64,000 bases of DNA from Streptomyces sp. CB02923 (GTDB lineage: Bacteria; Actinomycetota; Actinomycetes; Streptomycetales; Streptomycetaceae): contig NZ_LWKZ01000025.1 in the NCBI RefSeq assembly GCF_001905005.1, positions 124,001 to 188,000 on the forward strand, written 5' to 3'. Below, one piece after another: positions 43,750 to 52,397 of the stretch. The notes beneath the pieces are model-generated. The model did no database searches. It worked only from the letters and a program-made list of their open reading frames with translations, and was not told where the DNA came from. Positions within the stretch are counted from its first letter, which is position 1. The number at the start of each line of letters is the position of its first letter. The position numbers and the translations under genes are program-made.

Positions 43750-45947
43750 GGCAGGTGCCGGAAGTCCGCCAGCCAGGTGACGGTGTCCCTCATGACGTAG
43801 TGGTCGGAGTCCGGTCTGAGGGCGGAGAACAGGAACGACCTTTGGCCCTCGGCAGGGGGGCCGAGAACGGTGACGCGCTCCTCGGCGGTCCCGTCGCGGC
43901 GCAGGGGGTGGAAGCGGTCCGTAAGGTCGAGGCCGCCCGGTTCGAACGTCTCCCCGTCCGCGGAGGTGTTGCGCCACAGCCGTACGGTTCCCCGGCCGAT
44001 CAGGTTGCGGAACAGTGGCGACGCGTCCTGCTGCGGGGCGAAGGGGTGCACCCTGGCATCGACCAGGGTGGCCGCCTGGAAGGAGGCGCCGGTGGCGGGG
44101 CCCCGCACCTGGAAGCGTCCCGTGGCGGGGTCCGGGTGCGCCGTGGCGCCGGGGCCGGTGCCGACGTCGAGGATTTTGTGCCGGACGAGTGCCAGGATCC
44201 GTTCCATCACCTCGGGGGCCGCACCGTTGGCGAAGCGGTTGTGCAGCCGCACGTACCGGGTGAGGAAGACGCGCTGGGAGGCGGGGTGCAGCCCGCCGCC
44301 GTCCACCGCCCGAGAGATCACCGGACGCAGGTCGCGCCAGACGCCGTCCGCCGCGGCCTTGTGCGGGTTGTCCACGTTGCCCTGGGCGGCCCATCTCTGG
44401 TCGCGTTCCATGAAGTCGAGTACGGCCTGGCGGTACCGTCCGGGCGTGCCGAGGCAGGACGCGTCCAGAGGGCGGAGGGCGCGTTCCCAGTCGAAGCGGT
44501 TGCCGCCCGGCCGCTCGTCGAGGCACCACGGTGAGGCCCATGACGCCATGGCCTTCCGCAGGTCGTCCGGGCCCTGGTGCCACGCCGCCCGTGCCTCGGT
44601 GCCCCGGCCGGTGCCGAAGACCACGTCGGCCCAGCGGTGCAGCGCGTCCTCGACCGACCAGCCATGGCCCGGTGCCTTCGGGGCCGCGGGACCGCCTTCG
44701 CCCTCCAGTACCGCCTCAAGAGCCGCGGCGATGTCGTCCACGGCGGCCTCCAGCCCGCCGAGCAGCCGTGTCGGGTCGGTGGGGCGGTCTCCGTGGGACG
44801 GCCCGCCGGCCAAGAATTCGCCGTACGCGGCGCTCACCCGGCCCCGCAGGAAACCGGCTGCCCGCTGCCCGAACAGCGTGGCGTAGTGGAGGTAGGCCAT
44901 CTCCAGTACGACGAGCGGCAGGACATCGCGTTCGAAGTCGAGCTGACCGGTGCCGTCTGCGGACGGGGTGCCGACGGCCGCCCGGAGCCGGTCCACGGCC
45001 TCGTGAGTGAGGAACGCCCCCCGGTGTTCGAGGCGGCCGGGGTCCTCTTCCTTGCGATTGTCGGGACGGGCGAAGGTGAACACTCCCGCCTCGCTGAAGG
45101 CCAGGAGTTTCGCCGGTTCGGCCCCGCTGGGCCGGTAGCTCAGCCCGCCCTCGGGGCGGGGGACGAAACTGCCGCCCCGCCCCTCGGTCAGGTACAGGAT
45201 CGCGTCGATCGCGGTGAGCCCCAGCCCGGCGATGCCGACGACGTGGCCGGGCCCGGTGATCCGCGGCGGCAGGGCCCTGTCCAGCGGGTAGGCGTACGGA
45301 ACGTAGGCGCACCCGGTCCGGTCGGCGAAGTCCGCCAACGCACGGGTGCGCGGCGCACGCCGCGGGTCGTGGTGCGTGTGCCCCGTCACCAGGAGGACGT
45401 GATCCGCGGGGAAGCGCTCGCCGTCGGCGGTGTGCACCCGAAGACCGTCATCGTGCGGCTCGATGTCCACCACCTCCACGGGGTGGAGCGAGACCTCGAC
45501 TCCGGGGCACGCGCGCAGGTCGCGTACGTAACCGGCGAACATGTCCTGAAGGGCCATCCCGTGGACGTAGCGGCGGGGCCAGTCCTCGGGGGCGAGGTCG
45601 AGGTCGGCGTGACCGGTCTCGGCGAAGCGCCGGCGGCACCACTCGTGGAGGGTGGGCCGTGCCGCGACCGGCCGCAGCGGTCCGGCGTCCGTCACGGACT
45701 CGTCCGCGGCGAAGGACACCTGGCGGCTGACGCGGTTCAGATAGCTACTCCGCGGCTGCGAGGGGCTGTGCGCCTCGCCGGACCCGAACTCCCCCGACCG
45801 ATCGTAGACCCGTATCTCCAGACGCACGGTGCCGTCCAGCCGGGCGATGTCCGCCGACAGGCGTTCCAGCGCGTACGTGGCCCGGGGCCCGCCGCCCACG
45901 ACGGCCAGCCGGCGGACGGTCCGGCCCGCACCTCGCGTCGTGGTCAC
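43746..45947 (-). CDS. 733-residue FAD/NAD(P)-binding protein of the phosphonate operon
   Basis: A large flavoprotein-like protein with an N-terminal dinucleotide motif (LAVVGGGPRATYALERL) and a second nucleotide-binding turn (VGIAGLGLTAIDAILYLTEG) near residue 235, the NAD_binding_9 arrangement. Most of the C-terminal 400 residues have no motif I can name. The GTG start overlaps the transaminase stop (GTGA). The operon makes aminoethylphosphonate, so this enzyme may oxidise or hydroxylate a phosphonate or its conjugate; no characterised phosphonate enzyme of this type comes to mind, which makes it a good target. Confidence 0.83.
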   Translation of the reverse strand: MTTTRGAGRTVRRLAVVGGGPRATYALERLSADIARLDGTVRLEIRVYDRSGEFGSGEAHSPSQPRSSYLNRVSRQVSFAADESVTDAGPLRPVAARPTLHEWCRRRFAETGHADLDLAPEDWPRRYVHGMALQDMFAGYVRDLRACPGVEVSLHPVEVVDIEPHDDGLRVHTADGERFPADHVLLVTGHTHHDPRRAPRTRALADFADRTGCAYVPYAYPLDRALPPRITGPGHVVGIAGLGLTAIDAILYLTEGRGGSFVPRPEGGLSYRPSGAEPAKLLAFSEAGVFTFARPDNRKEEDPGRLEHRGAFLTHEAVDRLRAAVGTPSADGTGQLDFERDVLPLVVLEMAYLHYATLFGQRAAGFLRGRVSAAYGEFLAGGPSHGDRPTDPTRLLGGLEAAVDDIAAALEAVLEGEGGPAAPKAPGHGWSVEDALHRWADVVFGTGRGTEARAAWHQGPDDLRKAMASWASPWCLDERPGGNRFDWERALRPLDASCLGTPGRYRQAVLDFMERDQRWAAQGNVDNPHKAAADGVWRDLRPVISRAVDGGGLHPASQRVFLTRYVRLHNRFANGAAPEVMERILALVRHKILDVGTGPGATAHPDPATGRFQVRGPATGASFQAATLVDARVHPFAPQQDASPLFRNLIGRGTVRLWRNTSADGETFEPGGLDLTDRFHPLRRDGTAEERVTVLGPPAEGQRSFLFSALRPDSDHYVMRDTVTWLADFRHLP

Positions 45948-47077
45948 CGGCTGTCGCCCCCGGCCGCCGGTTCCCGGAGCGTCGGCAGGACCTGGCCGAA
46001 GGCGGCGAGGAACGTGTCGATGTCCCGCTCGTCCATGGCGCCCATGGTGGAGAGTCGGAAGAAGCCGGCCGCCAGCTGTTCCTGGGCCGCGTAGATGACA
46101 AATCCCCGTTCCTTCAGGGCCCGGTGCAGGTTCGCGTAGGGCACGCCATCGGGAAGGCGTACCGCCGTGAGGCTCACCGCCCGGTGCCACGGGTCGAGCG
46201 GGATGCTCAGTCCCAGCTCGGTGAGCCCGGCCCGCAGTTTCCCGGCGAGTGCGCCGTAGCGCCGGCCGCGGGAGGCCACGCCTTCCGCGAGGGCGAGGTC
46301 CAGTGCGGCCTCGAAGGCGTAGAACAGGGGGACCGCGGGGGTGAAGGCCGGTGCGCCGGTCTTCACCTGTGCCGCGTAGTGCCGACTCAGGTCGAGGTAG
46401 AAGCTGCGCGACGGGTGCGTGGCGAGTTCCTCGAAGGCGGACCGGGGTGCGCAGACGAACGCGAGGCCCGGCATGCCCTCCAGACACTTGTTGGCCGTGC
46501 CGACAAGCCAGTCGATGCCGTCGCGTACGGCGTCGAGAGGTTCCGCGCCCACGCTGCTGACCGCGTCGACGATGATCCGGCGGCCGTGCGCGCGGGCCGT
46601 CGAGGCGAGGGCGGCCACGTCGTTGAGCATGCCGGTGCTCGTCTCGTGGTGCACCACCGCGAGGTGGGTGAGGCCCGGGTCCGCACCGAGCGCCCGGCCG
46701 ACCGCGTCCGGGTCGACGGGTGTTCCCCAGCCGAGTTCGAGGCGCACGCAGCGGATGCCGTGGGCGGACGCGATGTCGTACAGGCGCCTGCCGTAGTGAC
46801 CGTTGTCCACGACCAGCAGCCCGCCGTTCTCCGGGAGGGCGGAGGTGAGGGTGGCTTCGAGGGCCGAGGTGCCGGAGCCGGTCAGGACGACCGAGGTGTG
46901 ATCGTCCCCGGCTCCGCAGACGGCGGTGATCTTCCGGCGTACCCGGGTCATCAGCGCGCCGAACTCCGGCTCGCGGTGGCACAGGTCGGGGCCGCCGAGC
47001 GCTTCCCGTACGGTCTGGGCGGTGTTCACGGGTCCGGGGTTCATCAGAACGGTCCGGACGGGAGGACGGGCCGTCAT
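45944..47077 (-). CDS. 2-aminoethylphosphonate transaminase (PhnW-like)
   Basis: A 377-residue fold-type I class V PLP enzyme. It starts VLMNPGPVNTAQTVREAL, has SGTSALEATLTS and the PLP lysine in GTANKCLEGMPG, as in PhnW. In phosphonate operons it works in the synthetic direction, converting phosphonoacetaldehyde to 2-aminoethylphosphonate. The ATG overlaps the decarboxylase stop, and GGAGGT lies upstream. Confidence 0.9.
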   Translation of the reverse strand: MTARPPVRTVLMNPGPVNTAQTVREALGGPDLCHREPEFGALMTRVRRKITAVCGAGDDHTSVVLTGSGTSALEATLTSALPENGGLLVVDNGHYGRRLYDIASAHGIRCVRLELGWGTPVDPDAVGRALGADPGLTHLAVVHHETSTGMLNDVAALASTARAHGRRIIVDAVSSVGAEPLDAVRDGIDWLVGTANKCLEGMPGLAFVCAPRSAFEELATHPSRSFYLDLSRHYAAQVKTGAPAFTPAVPLFYAFEAALDLALAEGVASRGRRYGALAGKLRAGLTELGLSIPLDPWHRAVSLTAVRLPDGVPYANLHRALKERGFVIYAAQEQLAAGFFRLSTMGAMDERDIDTFLAAFGQVLPTLREPAAGGDSR

Positions 47078-48189
47078 GCGGTGACCTCCGCGGAGAAGCG
47101 CGCGGCCGAGGCCGGCGGCGGGAGAGCCGGTCTGCCGAGTCCGGGGTCGGAGTAGGGGGCGACGTGGACCCGGAGCAGTGCGGGGCCGTCTCCGGACGGT
47201 GGCCGGGACAGTGCCGCCGACAGGGCTTCGGGGTCGGCCGCTTCGGCGGCCGACCCATACCCGCAGGCCCTGGCCACCGCGGCGAAGTCCACGTGGCCGG
47301 AGCCCGTCGGCTGTCCGCCCGTCGATTCGTAGGCGCCGTTGTCGAAGACGATGTGCAGCAGGTTCGGCGGCGCCGTCCGGCCGATCGTCGCCATTGCCTC
47401 CAGCCGCATGAGCGCCGCTCCGTCGCCATCCAGGACCACCACGTGTTTCGAGGGCGCGTGCAGGGCGACGCCGAGCGCCACGCTGGAGGCGCAGCCCATC
47501 GACCCGACGACGTAGAGATTGCCGGGCCGGTCCCAGTCCCGCTCCAGCTCGCGCGCGGTCCTGCCGGTCGTGGCGACGACCAGCGACCGGCCGCCGAGGA
47601 CCTCCATGACGTGACCGATCGCCTCGCTGCGCAGGAGGGTACGGCTCTCGCCGGACGGCTGGTCTGGTGTGCGGGGAGCGGGCGCTATCGCGCCCTTGGG
47701 CACGAGGAAGGCGAAGGGCAGGCCGGTCGCTTCCATGTGGGCCGAGGCGGTACGCAGGCGTTTCGCCAGCTCTTCCGCGGTGTCCGGCAGGATCTCGTGC
47801 CGGACGTTCATGGCGGTGAGCAGCTCCGGCGTGATCTGCCCCATCAGCTCGTGCTGGGGCTCGTCCGGAGCGCCGGGCCGACCGCGCCAGGTGACGAGGA
47901 GCAGGACGGGCAGCCGCAGGGTGTGGCAGAGCGAGGTCAGCGGGTTGACGGCGTTGCCCAGGCCGGAGTTCTGGAGGATGACGACGGGGTGCCGTCCGGC
48001 CAGCCGGGCACCGGCGGCGAGGGCCACCGCTTCCCCTTCGTTGGCCGCGACGAGGTAGTCGTCCGGGTAGCGGTCCTGAAGGCAGCTGATCACCGGTCCG
48101 AGGAAGGAGCACGGGACCCCGGTGAACGGCCCGAACCCCCGGTCGCGGAAGGCCGTGACGACCTCGTCCGCGTCGAGCGCGTGCGTCAA
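47074..48189 (-). CDS. phosphonopyruvate decarboxylase
   Basis: A 371-residue TPP enzyme that pulls the PEP mutase equilibrium by converting phosphonopyruvate to phosphonoacetaldehyde. The N-terminal PYR domain has FTGVPCSFLGPVISCL, catalytic Glu in AANEGEAVALAAG and QNSGLGNAVNPL; the C-terminal TPP motif is VLDGDGAALMRLEAMATIG. Being single-chain with both domains, it is the Ppd type. The start is TTG in a TTGA overlap with the mutase stop, with AGGTGG upstream. Confidence 0.92.
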   Translation of the reverse strand: MTHALDADEVVTAFRDRGFGPFTGVPCSFLGPVISCLQDRYPDDYLVAANEGEAVALAAGARLAGRHPVVILQNSGLGNAVNPLTSLCHTLRLPVLLLVTWRGRPGAPDEPQHELMGQITPELLTAMNVRHEILPDTAEELAKRLRTASAHMEATGLPFAFLVPKGAIAPAPRTPDQPSGESRTLLRSEAIGHVMEVLGGRSLVVATTGRTARELERDWDRPGNLYVVGSMGCASSVALGVALHAPSKHVVVLDGDGAALMRLEAMATIGRTAPPNLLHIVFDNGAYESTGGQPTGSGHVDFAAVARACGYGSAAEAADPEALSAALSRPPSGDGPALLRVHVAPYSDPGLGRPALPPPASAARFSAEVTA

Positions 48190-49118
48190 GACGCCACCTG
48201 CCCCGCGACGGGCACGCCGGTGCCGCGGACGAAGCGCTCCTCGTCCTCCTTCAGCGCCGCCAGCCCTTGCAGCGCGAACACCGTGGAGAGCGGGGCGATC
48301 CGCTCCTCGATGGCCGTGCTGCGGCCGTCCCGCAGGATGGAGTCGAAGGCCTGCGTGACGGCACTGATCGTCGCGCGCAGACCGTGGTTGGCGTAGATGA
48401 CCATCTTCGCCCCGGCCGCTTGCAGCTCGTCCGCGGTGATCGTGTGGTAGGTGGTGGGGACCACGACCACGGGGACGTCCGGGCGCCAGTGCCGCAAAAA
48501 CTCCAGTACGGGGGCGGGAGATTCGCCCTTGGCGTGGATGAGTACGGCGTCCGCCCCGGCGTCCGCGTACGCCTCGCCTCGCGCCAGCGCCTCGGCCATG
48601 TCCCGGCCAGCGATGAGGGCCTCGATACGGGCGATGACCATGAGGTCGCCGGAGCTCCGGGCGCTTCCCGCCGCCTCGATCTTGCCGCAGAACTCGTCCA
48701 CCGGCGCGAGGTTCTGCCGTCCGGGGACGAAGCTGTTCACCTTGGGGAACACCTTGTCCTCGACGCTGACGGCGGCGATGCCCGCGCGTTCGTAACGCCG
48801 GACCATGTGCATGACGTTGAGCGCGTTGCCGTACCCCGCGTCGCAGTCGGCGACCAGCGGGACGTCCACGGCGCCGGCCATCGCGCCGGCGACCTCCAGG
48901 AGGTCCGACATGGTGAGCAGGTCGCAGTCGGGCAGTCCCTGCGACGCCGAGATCTCCAGGCCGCTCGACCACACGCCCTCGAACCCCGCCCGTTCGGCCA
49001 GGCGCGCCCCGAGGGGGGTGTGAGCGCCGGCCAGGCGGATGATTCCCGGCCGCGCGAAGAGTTCCCGCAGGCGGCCGGCTCCCGTTGCCGTGCGGCTCGT
49101 GGTGGTGTCGGGCGTCAT
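48186..49118 (-). CDS. pepM: phosphoenolpyruvate mutase
   Basis: Makes the C-P bond by rearranging PEP to phosphonopyruvate, the entry step of nearly all natural phosphonates. The 310-residue TIM-barrel protein contains the diagnostic EDKVFPKVNSF, which separates mutases from isocitrate-lyase relatives, and the metal-site segment ADCDAGYGN. GGGGGA precedes the ATG. It is the first gene of a four- to five-gene operon on the minus strand. Confidence 0.95.
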   Translation of the reverse strand: MTPDTTTSRTATGAGRLRELFARPGIIRLAGAHTPLGARLAERAGFEGVWSSGLEISASQGLPDCDLLTMSDLLEVAGAMAGAVDVPLVADCDAGYGNALNVMHMVRRYERAGIAAVSVEDKVFPKVNSFVPGRQNLAPVDEFCGKIEAAGSARSSGDLMVIARIEALIAGRDMAEALARGEAYADAGADAVLIHAKGESPAPVLEFLRHWRPDVPVVVVPTTYHTITADELQAAGAKMVIYANHGLRATISAVTQAFDSILRDGRSTAIEERIAPLSTVFALQGLAALKEDEERFVRGTGVPVAGQVAS

Positions 49119-49252
49119 GAAATCCCCCTGTTTTCGTCATTCTTCATGGCGTCGGATTCGGGTGTGGCCGGTGCTGGGCGTCCGGGAATGGCGTCACGTT
49201 TCGAATCCGCCGGCCGTCGTATGCCGTTCCGCCGCGGCCGGCGCAACGGGTC

Positions 49253-50143
49253 TCAGGCGGAAACGTGGTCGTTCGCCGCCGCTGCCCGGACTTCCGCCGC
49301 GGGGCGCCATCCGGGAGGGCCGAATACGTATCCGGCGCGGTCCCGCCAGGTGCGGGCCAGCCGGATGTCCCGCAGCATCCGGGAGAATTCATGCCACTGG
49401 ATCTGCCAGATGCCGTGGGTGTCGATCTGCTGCGTCAAGCCGTAGGTGGGGCGGTGCAGCTCGGGCTGGAAGGTGCCGAACATCCGGTCCCAGACGATCA
49501 GGATGCTGCCGTAATTCTTGTCCAGGTATTCCGGATCGCTGCCGTGGTGCACCCGGTGGTGGGAGGGCGTCACGAAGACGGCCTCGATGAACTTGGGGAG
49601 CTTGCCGATCTTCTCGGTGTGGGCGAAGAGCCCGTAGAGCAAATGGACCGAATGCATGGTGAAGACGAGCACGGGAGGAACGCCCAGCAGGGGAAGCGGC
49701 AGCCACATCAGCTTCTCGAACCACTGCGCCCACTTGCGCCGGAGGGCGACGGACACATTGAGGTACTGGCTGGAGTGGTGGACCTGATGGCCCGCCCAGA
49801 GCATGCGGACCCGGTGGGTCATCCGGTGGTAGACGTAGATCGTGAGGTCCACGCCGAAGAAGAGGACCACCCACGTGTACCAGGCGTCCGCGGGAAGCCG
49901 GAACGGTGCCACGTACGCGTAGAGCCACGCGTAGAAGACCAGCGCGGCCGTGCGCAGCACACTGGAGACGGCCAGGGCGCCGAGGCCGGTCAGTACGTTC
50001 GCCCGGGTGTCCCGCGCGTCGAAGCGCCTGCGGTCGTCGCGGTCCAGGCGTATGGCAATGAACTCGACGGCGATGATCAGGGCGACCACGGGGAGCGCGT
50101 AGATCACCGGGTCGTGGAGTCTTTCCGAAAGGTGCGAGAACAA
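49253..50143 (-). CDS. sterol desaturase/fatty acid hydroxylase-family protein
   Basis: A 296-residue membrane diiron enzyme with about four transmembrane helices and the eight-His pattern: HRMTH, HQVHHS, and HHRVHH, with an added His in LFAHTEK. Family members hydroxylate or desaturate lipids (sterols, sphingoid bases, carotenoids, alkylglycerols). Start is TTG at 50143 with GGGAAG upstream. It ends 135 bases before the PEP mutase gene on the same strand and follows an acyltransferase gene. Confidence 0.88.
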   Translation of the reverse strand: MFSHLSERLHDPVIYALPVVALIIAVEFIAIRLDRDDRRRFDARDTRANVLTGLGALAVSSVLRTAALVFYAWLYAYVAPFRLPADAWYTWVVLFFGVDLTIYVYHRMTHRVRMLWAGHQVHHSSQYLNVSVALRRKWAQWFEKLMWLPLPLLGVPPVLVFTMHSVHLLYGLFAHTEKIGKLPKFIEAVFVTPSHHRVHHGSDPEYLDKNYGSILIVWDRMFGTFQPELHRPTYGLTQQIDTHGIWQIQWHEFSRMLRDIRLARTWRDRAGYVFGPPGWRPAAEVRAAAANDHVSA

Positions 50144-50171
50144 GGTCTTCCCCGTGGCGGTCGCTGGTCGT

Positions 50172-50858
50172 TCAGTGGGCGGTCCGGCCGGCCGGTGCCT
50201 TGTCCTTCGAGGCGTACCGGTCGGCGTATTCGAGTCCTGACAGTTCCTGTACCTGCCGCATGATCTGGTCCGTCACGGACCGGCGCAGTCTGGGGTCGCG
50301 CTCCGAACCCACCTGCCCGGGAAAGCGCATGGGAGCTCCGAAGTGCATGTCGAACCGGACCGGGCGGGGCAGGAGGCTGCCGAGCGGCTGCACCTTCTCG
50401 GTGCCGGCCAGTCCGCAGGGCACCACGGGCGCGCCGGTCGCCATGGCCAGCCAGCCCACGCCCGTACGGCCGCGGTGGACGCGTCCGTCCGGCGAGCGCG
50501 TGCCTTCCGGATGGATACCGAAGACGCGCCCCTCCTCGATGACCCCGCGGGCCTGTTCCAGGGCGGCGACTCCTCCGGGGCCGCCGTCCCGCTCCACCGG
50601 CACGATACCCACGGCGCTGAAGAAGACTTTGCTGACAAGACCCTTCAGTCCGGTTCCGGTGAGGCGCTCGGCCTTTCCAATGAAGCAGACGGGCCGCTTG
50701 GTGGCAATCGATATGAAGACGTGGTCGGAGAACGACAGATGATTTGCCGCAATGATGCACGGACCGGATTGTGGAATGTTTTCCGTGCCGCTGATGCGTG
50801 GCCGAAACAGTATACGCATCAAGGCGGCAAGAATTGCCCTGAGTGAGGAGCGAAGCAT
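50172..50858 (-). CDS. 1-acyl-sn-glycerol-3-phosphate acyltransferase (PlsC-like)
   Basis: A 228-residue acyltransferase with the NHLSFSD catalytic motif (HX4D) near residue 40 and the phosphate-binding FGIHPEGTRSPDG near 115. It adds an acyl chain to a lysophospholipid or a similar alcohol. The ATG at 50858 has GAGGCGG five bases upstream; a longer frame reads through the tandem 13-base repeats and is not credible. With the downstream lipid hydroxylase and the AEP operon it suggests a lipid-linked phosphonate (inference). Confidence 0.9.
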   Translation of the reverse strand: MLRSSLRAILAALMRILFRPRISGTENIPQSGPCIIAANHLSFSDHVFISIATKRPVCFIGKAERLTGTGLKGLVSKVFFSAVGIVPVERDGGPGGVAALEQARGVIEEGRVFGIHPEGTRSPDGRVHRGRTGVGWLAMATGAPVVPCGLAGTEKVQPLGSLLPRPVRFDMHFGAPMRFPGQVGSERDPRLRRSVTDQIMRQVQELSGLEYADRYASKDKAPAGRTAH

Positions 50859-51185
50859 GATCCGCCTCGATTGGTTCGCTGGATTGGTTCGCCAAGCAGG
50901 TTGGCCGAGTCGGTTAGCCAGGCCGGTTCGCCGGAGTATGAACCGCAGCCCTGCCGGCGCGTCCGATGCCTTCGCTGCGGGACGCGGCGAGTCTAGCAAT
51001 GCGCGGTGCTATTCCCGCTAAAGCGTGACTAACCGGCGAGGTAAGCGAGGCCGGGTATAACGGCTAATACGGCCCATAGTTTGATTGACGGCCCGGCGAT
51101 AACCGGCATCGTGAGACTTCCGGCAAACGTGGCGAAGAGCCCGTGCGCCCGTAACGCCCGACCAGGAAACGGAGAACCGCCGCAC
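50859..51185. other. divergent region between acyltransferase and P450 genes
   Basis: 327 bases with no supported ORF, AT-richer than its surroundings in parts. It contains the 13-base iterons listed next and presumably both divergent promoters; no clear -35/-10 pair was found. Confidence 0.6.
50873..50937. repeat. five 13-base iterons carrying GGTTNGC
   Basis: GGTTCGC, GGTTCGC, GGTTGGC, GGTTAGC and GGTTCGC begin at 50873, 50886, 50899, 50912 and 50925, exactly 13 bases apart. The period is not a multiple of three, so it is not coding. The array begins 15 bases upstream of the acyltransferase ATG and may be a binding array for a regulator. Confidence 0.85.
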
Positions 51186-52397
51186 ATGAACCACACTCCC
51201 CGCGCAGCCGAGGCACTGTTCACGCCCGAGGCCCGGGACAATCCGGTCCCGGTCTACCGCGCCCTCCATGCGGGCGGGCCCGTCCACCGGCTCGACGACG
51301 CGTGGGTGGTCGTGTGCGGGTATGCGGAGGTGGACGAGGTGCTGCGCAGCCCCGTATTCCAGGTCAAGGACAGCGGGTTCCGCGAGCGGACGCGGCCGGG
51401 GTGGACGGCCGAACACCCCTCGGCGGCCATGGTCGGCGATTCGGTGATCCGCGCCCGCGCGCCGCACCACGAGCGGGTACGGCGCCTGCTGAGCCGCCCC
51501 TTGACGTCCCGCCGGGTGGCCGGTCTGCGCACAGCGGCGCTGGGCCACACCCGGGAACTGCTCACCGGACTCGGCGCGGGGACCGGGCCGGTGGACTTCG
51601 TCGACGGATTCGCCTATCCGCTGCCCATCGCGGTGATCTGCGACCTGCTCGGCGTGCCCGTCGAGGACCGGGGCTGGTTCCGCGGCCAGGCCACGGACCT
51701 GTCGTACGTCCTGGAGCCGGCCGGCCGTGAGCGCGATCTGACCAGGGCCGACGCCGCCGCGAGCGGGCTCATGGAGTACTTCGCCCGGCTCGTCGGGCTC
51801 CGGCGCCGGCAGCCGGAGCAGGACCTGGTCAGCTCTCTGGTCCAGGTGAGCGACGGCGACGGGGGACGGCTCAGCGAGCGTGAACTGGTGGCAAATCTGG
51901 TGCTGATGCTCGCCGCCGGCTTCGAGACCACCGCGAGCTTGCTGGCCAACGGTCTCGCGGTGCTGCTCGACCGTCCGGCTGACCGGGAGCGGCTGGCCCG
52001 GGATCCGTCCGCGGCGGCGGCCTGGGTGCAGGAGGTCCTGCGCTACGACCCGCCCGCGCAGGCCACCGACCGCTGGGCGACCGAGGACACGGAGATCGGC
52101 GGGGTCCGGGTCCCGGAGGGCACCCAGGTGCTCCTTCTGCTGGGCGCGGCGAACCGGGATCCCCGCCGGTTCGCCGCGCCGGACGACTTCGATCCCGGGC
52201 GCGCCGACAATCAGCCGCTGACTTTCGGGGCCGGTCCGCATTTCTGCCTGGGTTCGGCGCTCGCCCGCATGGAGGCGGAGATCGCCTTCCACGAGCTCCT
52301 CGCGAGATACCCCCGGATCGCGTCGGCGGGAACGCCGGTGCGCACCGACCGGCTGGCCCTCCGCGGCCATGCCGAATTGCTCGTGACGCTGGGCTGA
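51186..52397 (+). CDS. cytochrome P450
   Basis: A 403-residue soluble P450 of the actinobacterial CYP105/107 type. The haem motif FGAGPHFCLG, the I-helix AAGFETTASLLANG with acidic/Thr pair replaced by ET-T, and the EVLRYDPP ExxR helix are clear. It probably hydroxylates or epoxidises the product of the adjacent polyketide cluster, or a phosphonate-related lipid. GGAG lies about 11 bases before the ATG. Confidence 0.93.
   Translation: MNHTPRAAEALFTPEARDNPVPVYRALHAGGPVHRLDDAWVVVCGYAEVDEVLRSPVFQVKDSGFRERTRPGWTAEHPSAAMVGDSVIRARAPHHERVRRLLSRPLTSRRVAGLRTAALGHTRELLTGLGAGTGPVDFVDGFAYPLPIAVICDLLGVPVEDRGWFRGQATDLSYVLEPAGRERDLTRADAAASGLMEYFARLVGLRRRQPEQDLVSSLVQVSDGDGGRLSERELVANLVLMLAAGFETTASLLANGLAVLLDRPADRERLARDPSAAAAWVQEVLRYDPPAQATDRWATEDTEIGGVRVPEGTQVLLLLGAANRDPRRFAAPDDFDPGRADNQPLTFGAGPHFCLGSALARMEAEIAFHELLARYPRIASAGTPVRTDRLALRGHAELLVTLG

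Noticed and set aside
43453..43800. 115-codon plus-strand frame after the tRNA terminator
   Set aside because: No ribosome site; the minus-strand Cys-rich frame in the same place looks more protein-like and is operon-linked.
50873..50937. Plasmid-type replication iterons
   Set aside because: No rep gene, partition gene or AT-rich unwinding region nearby; promoter-region setting favours regulation.
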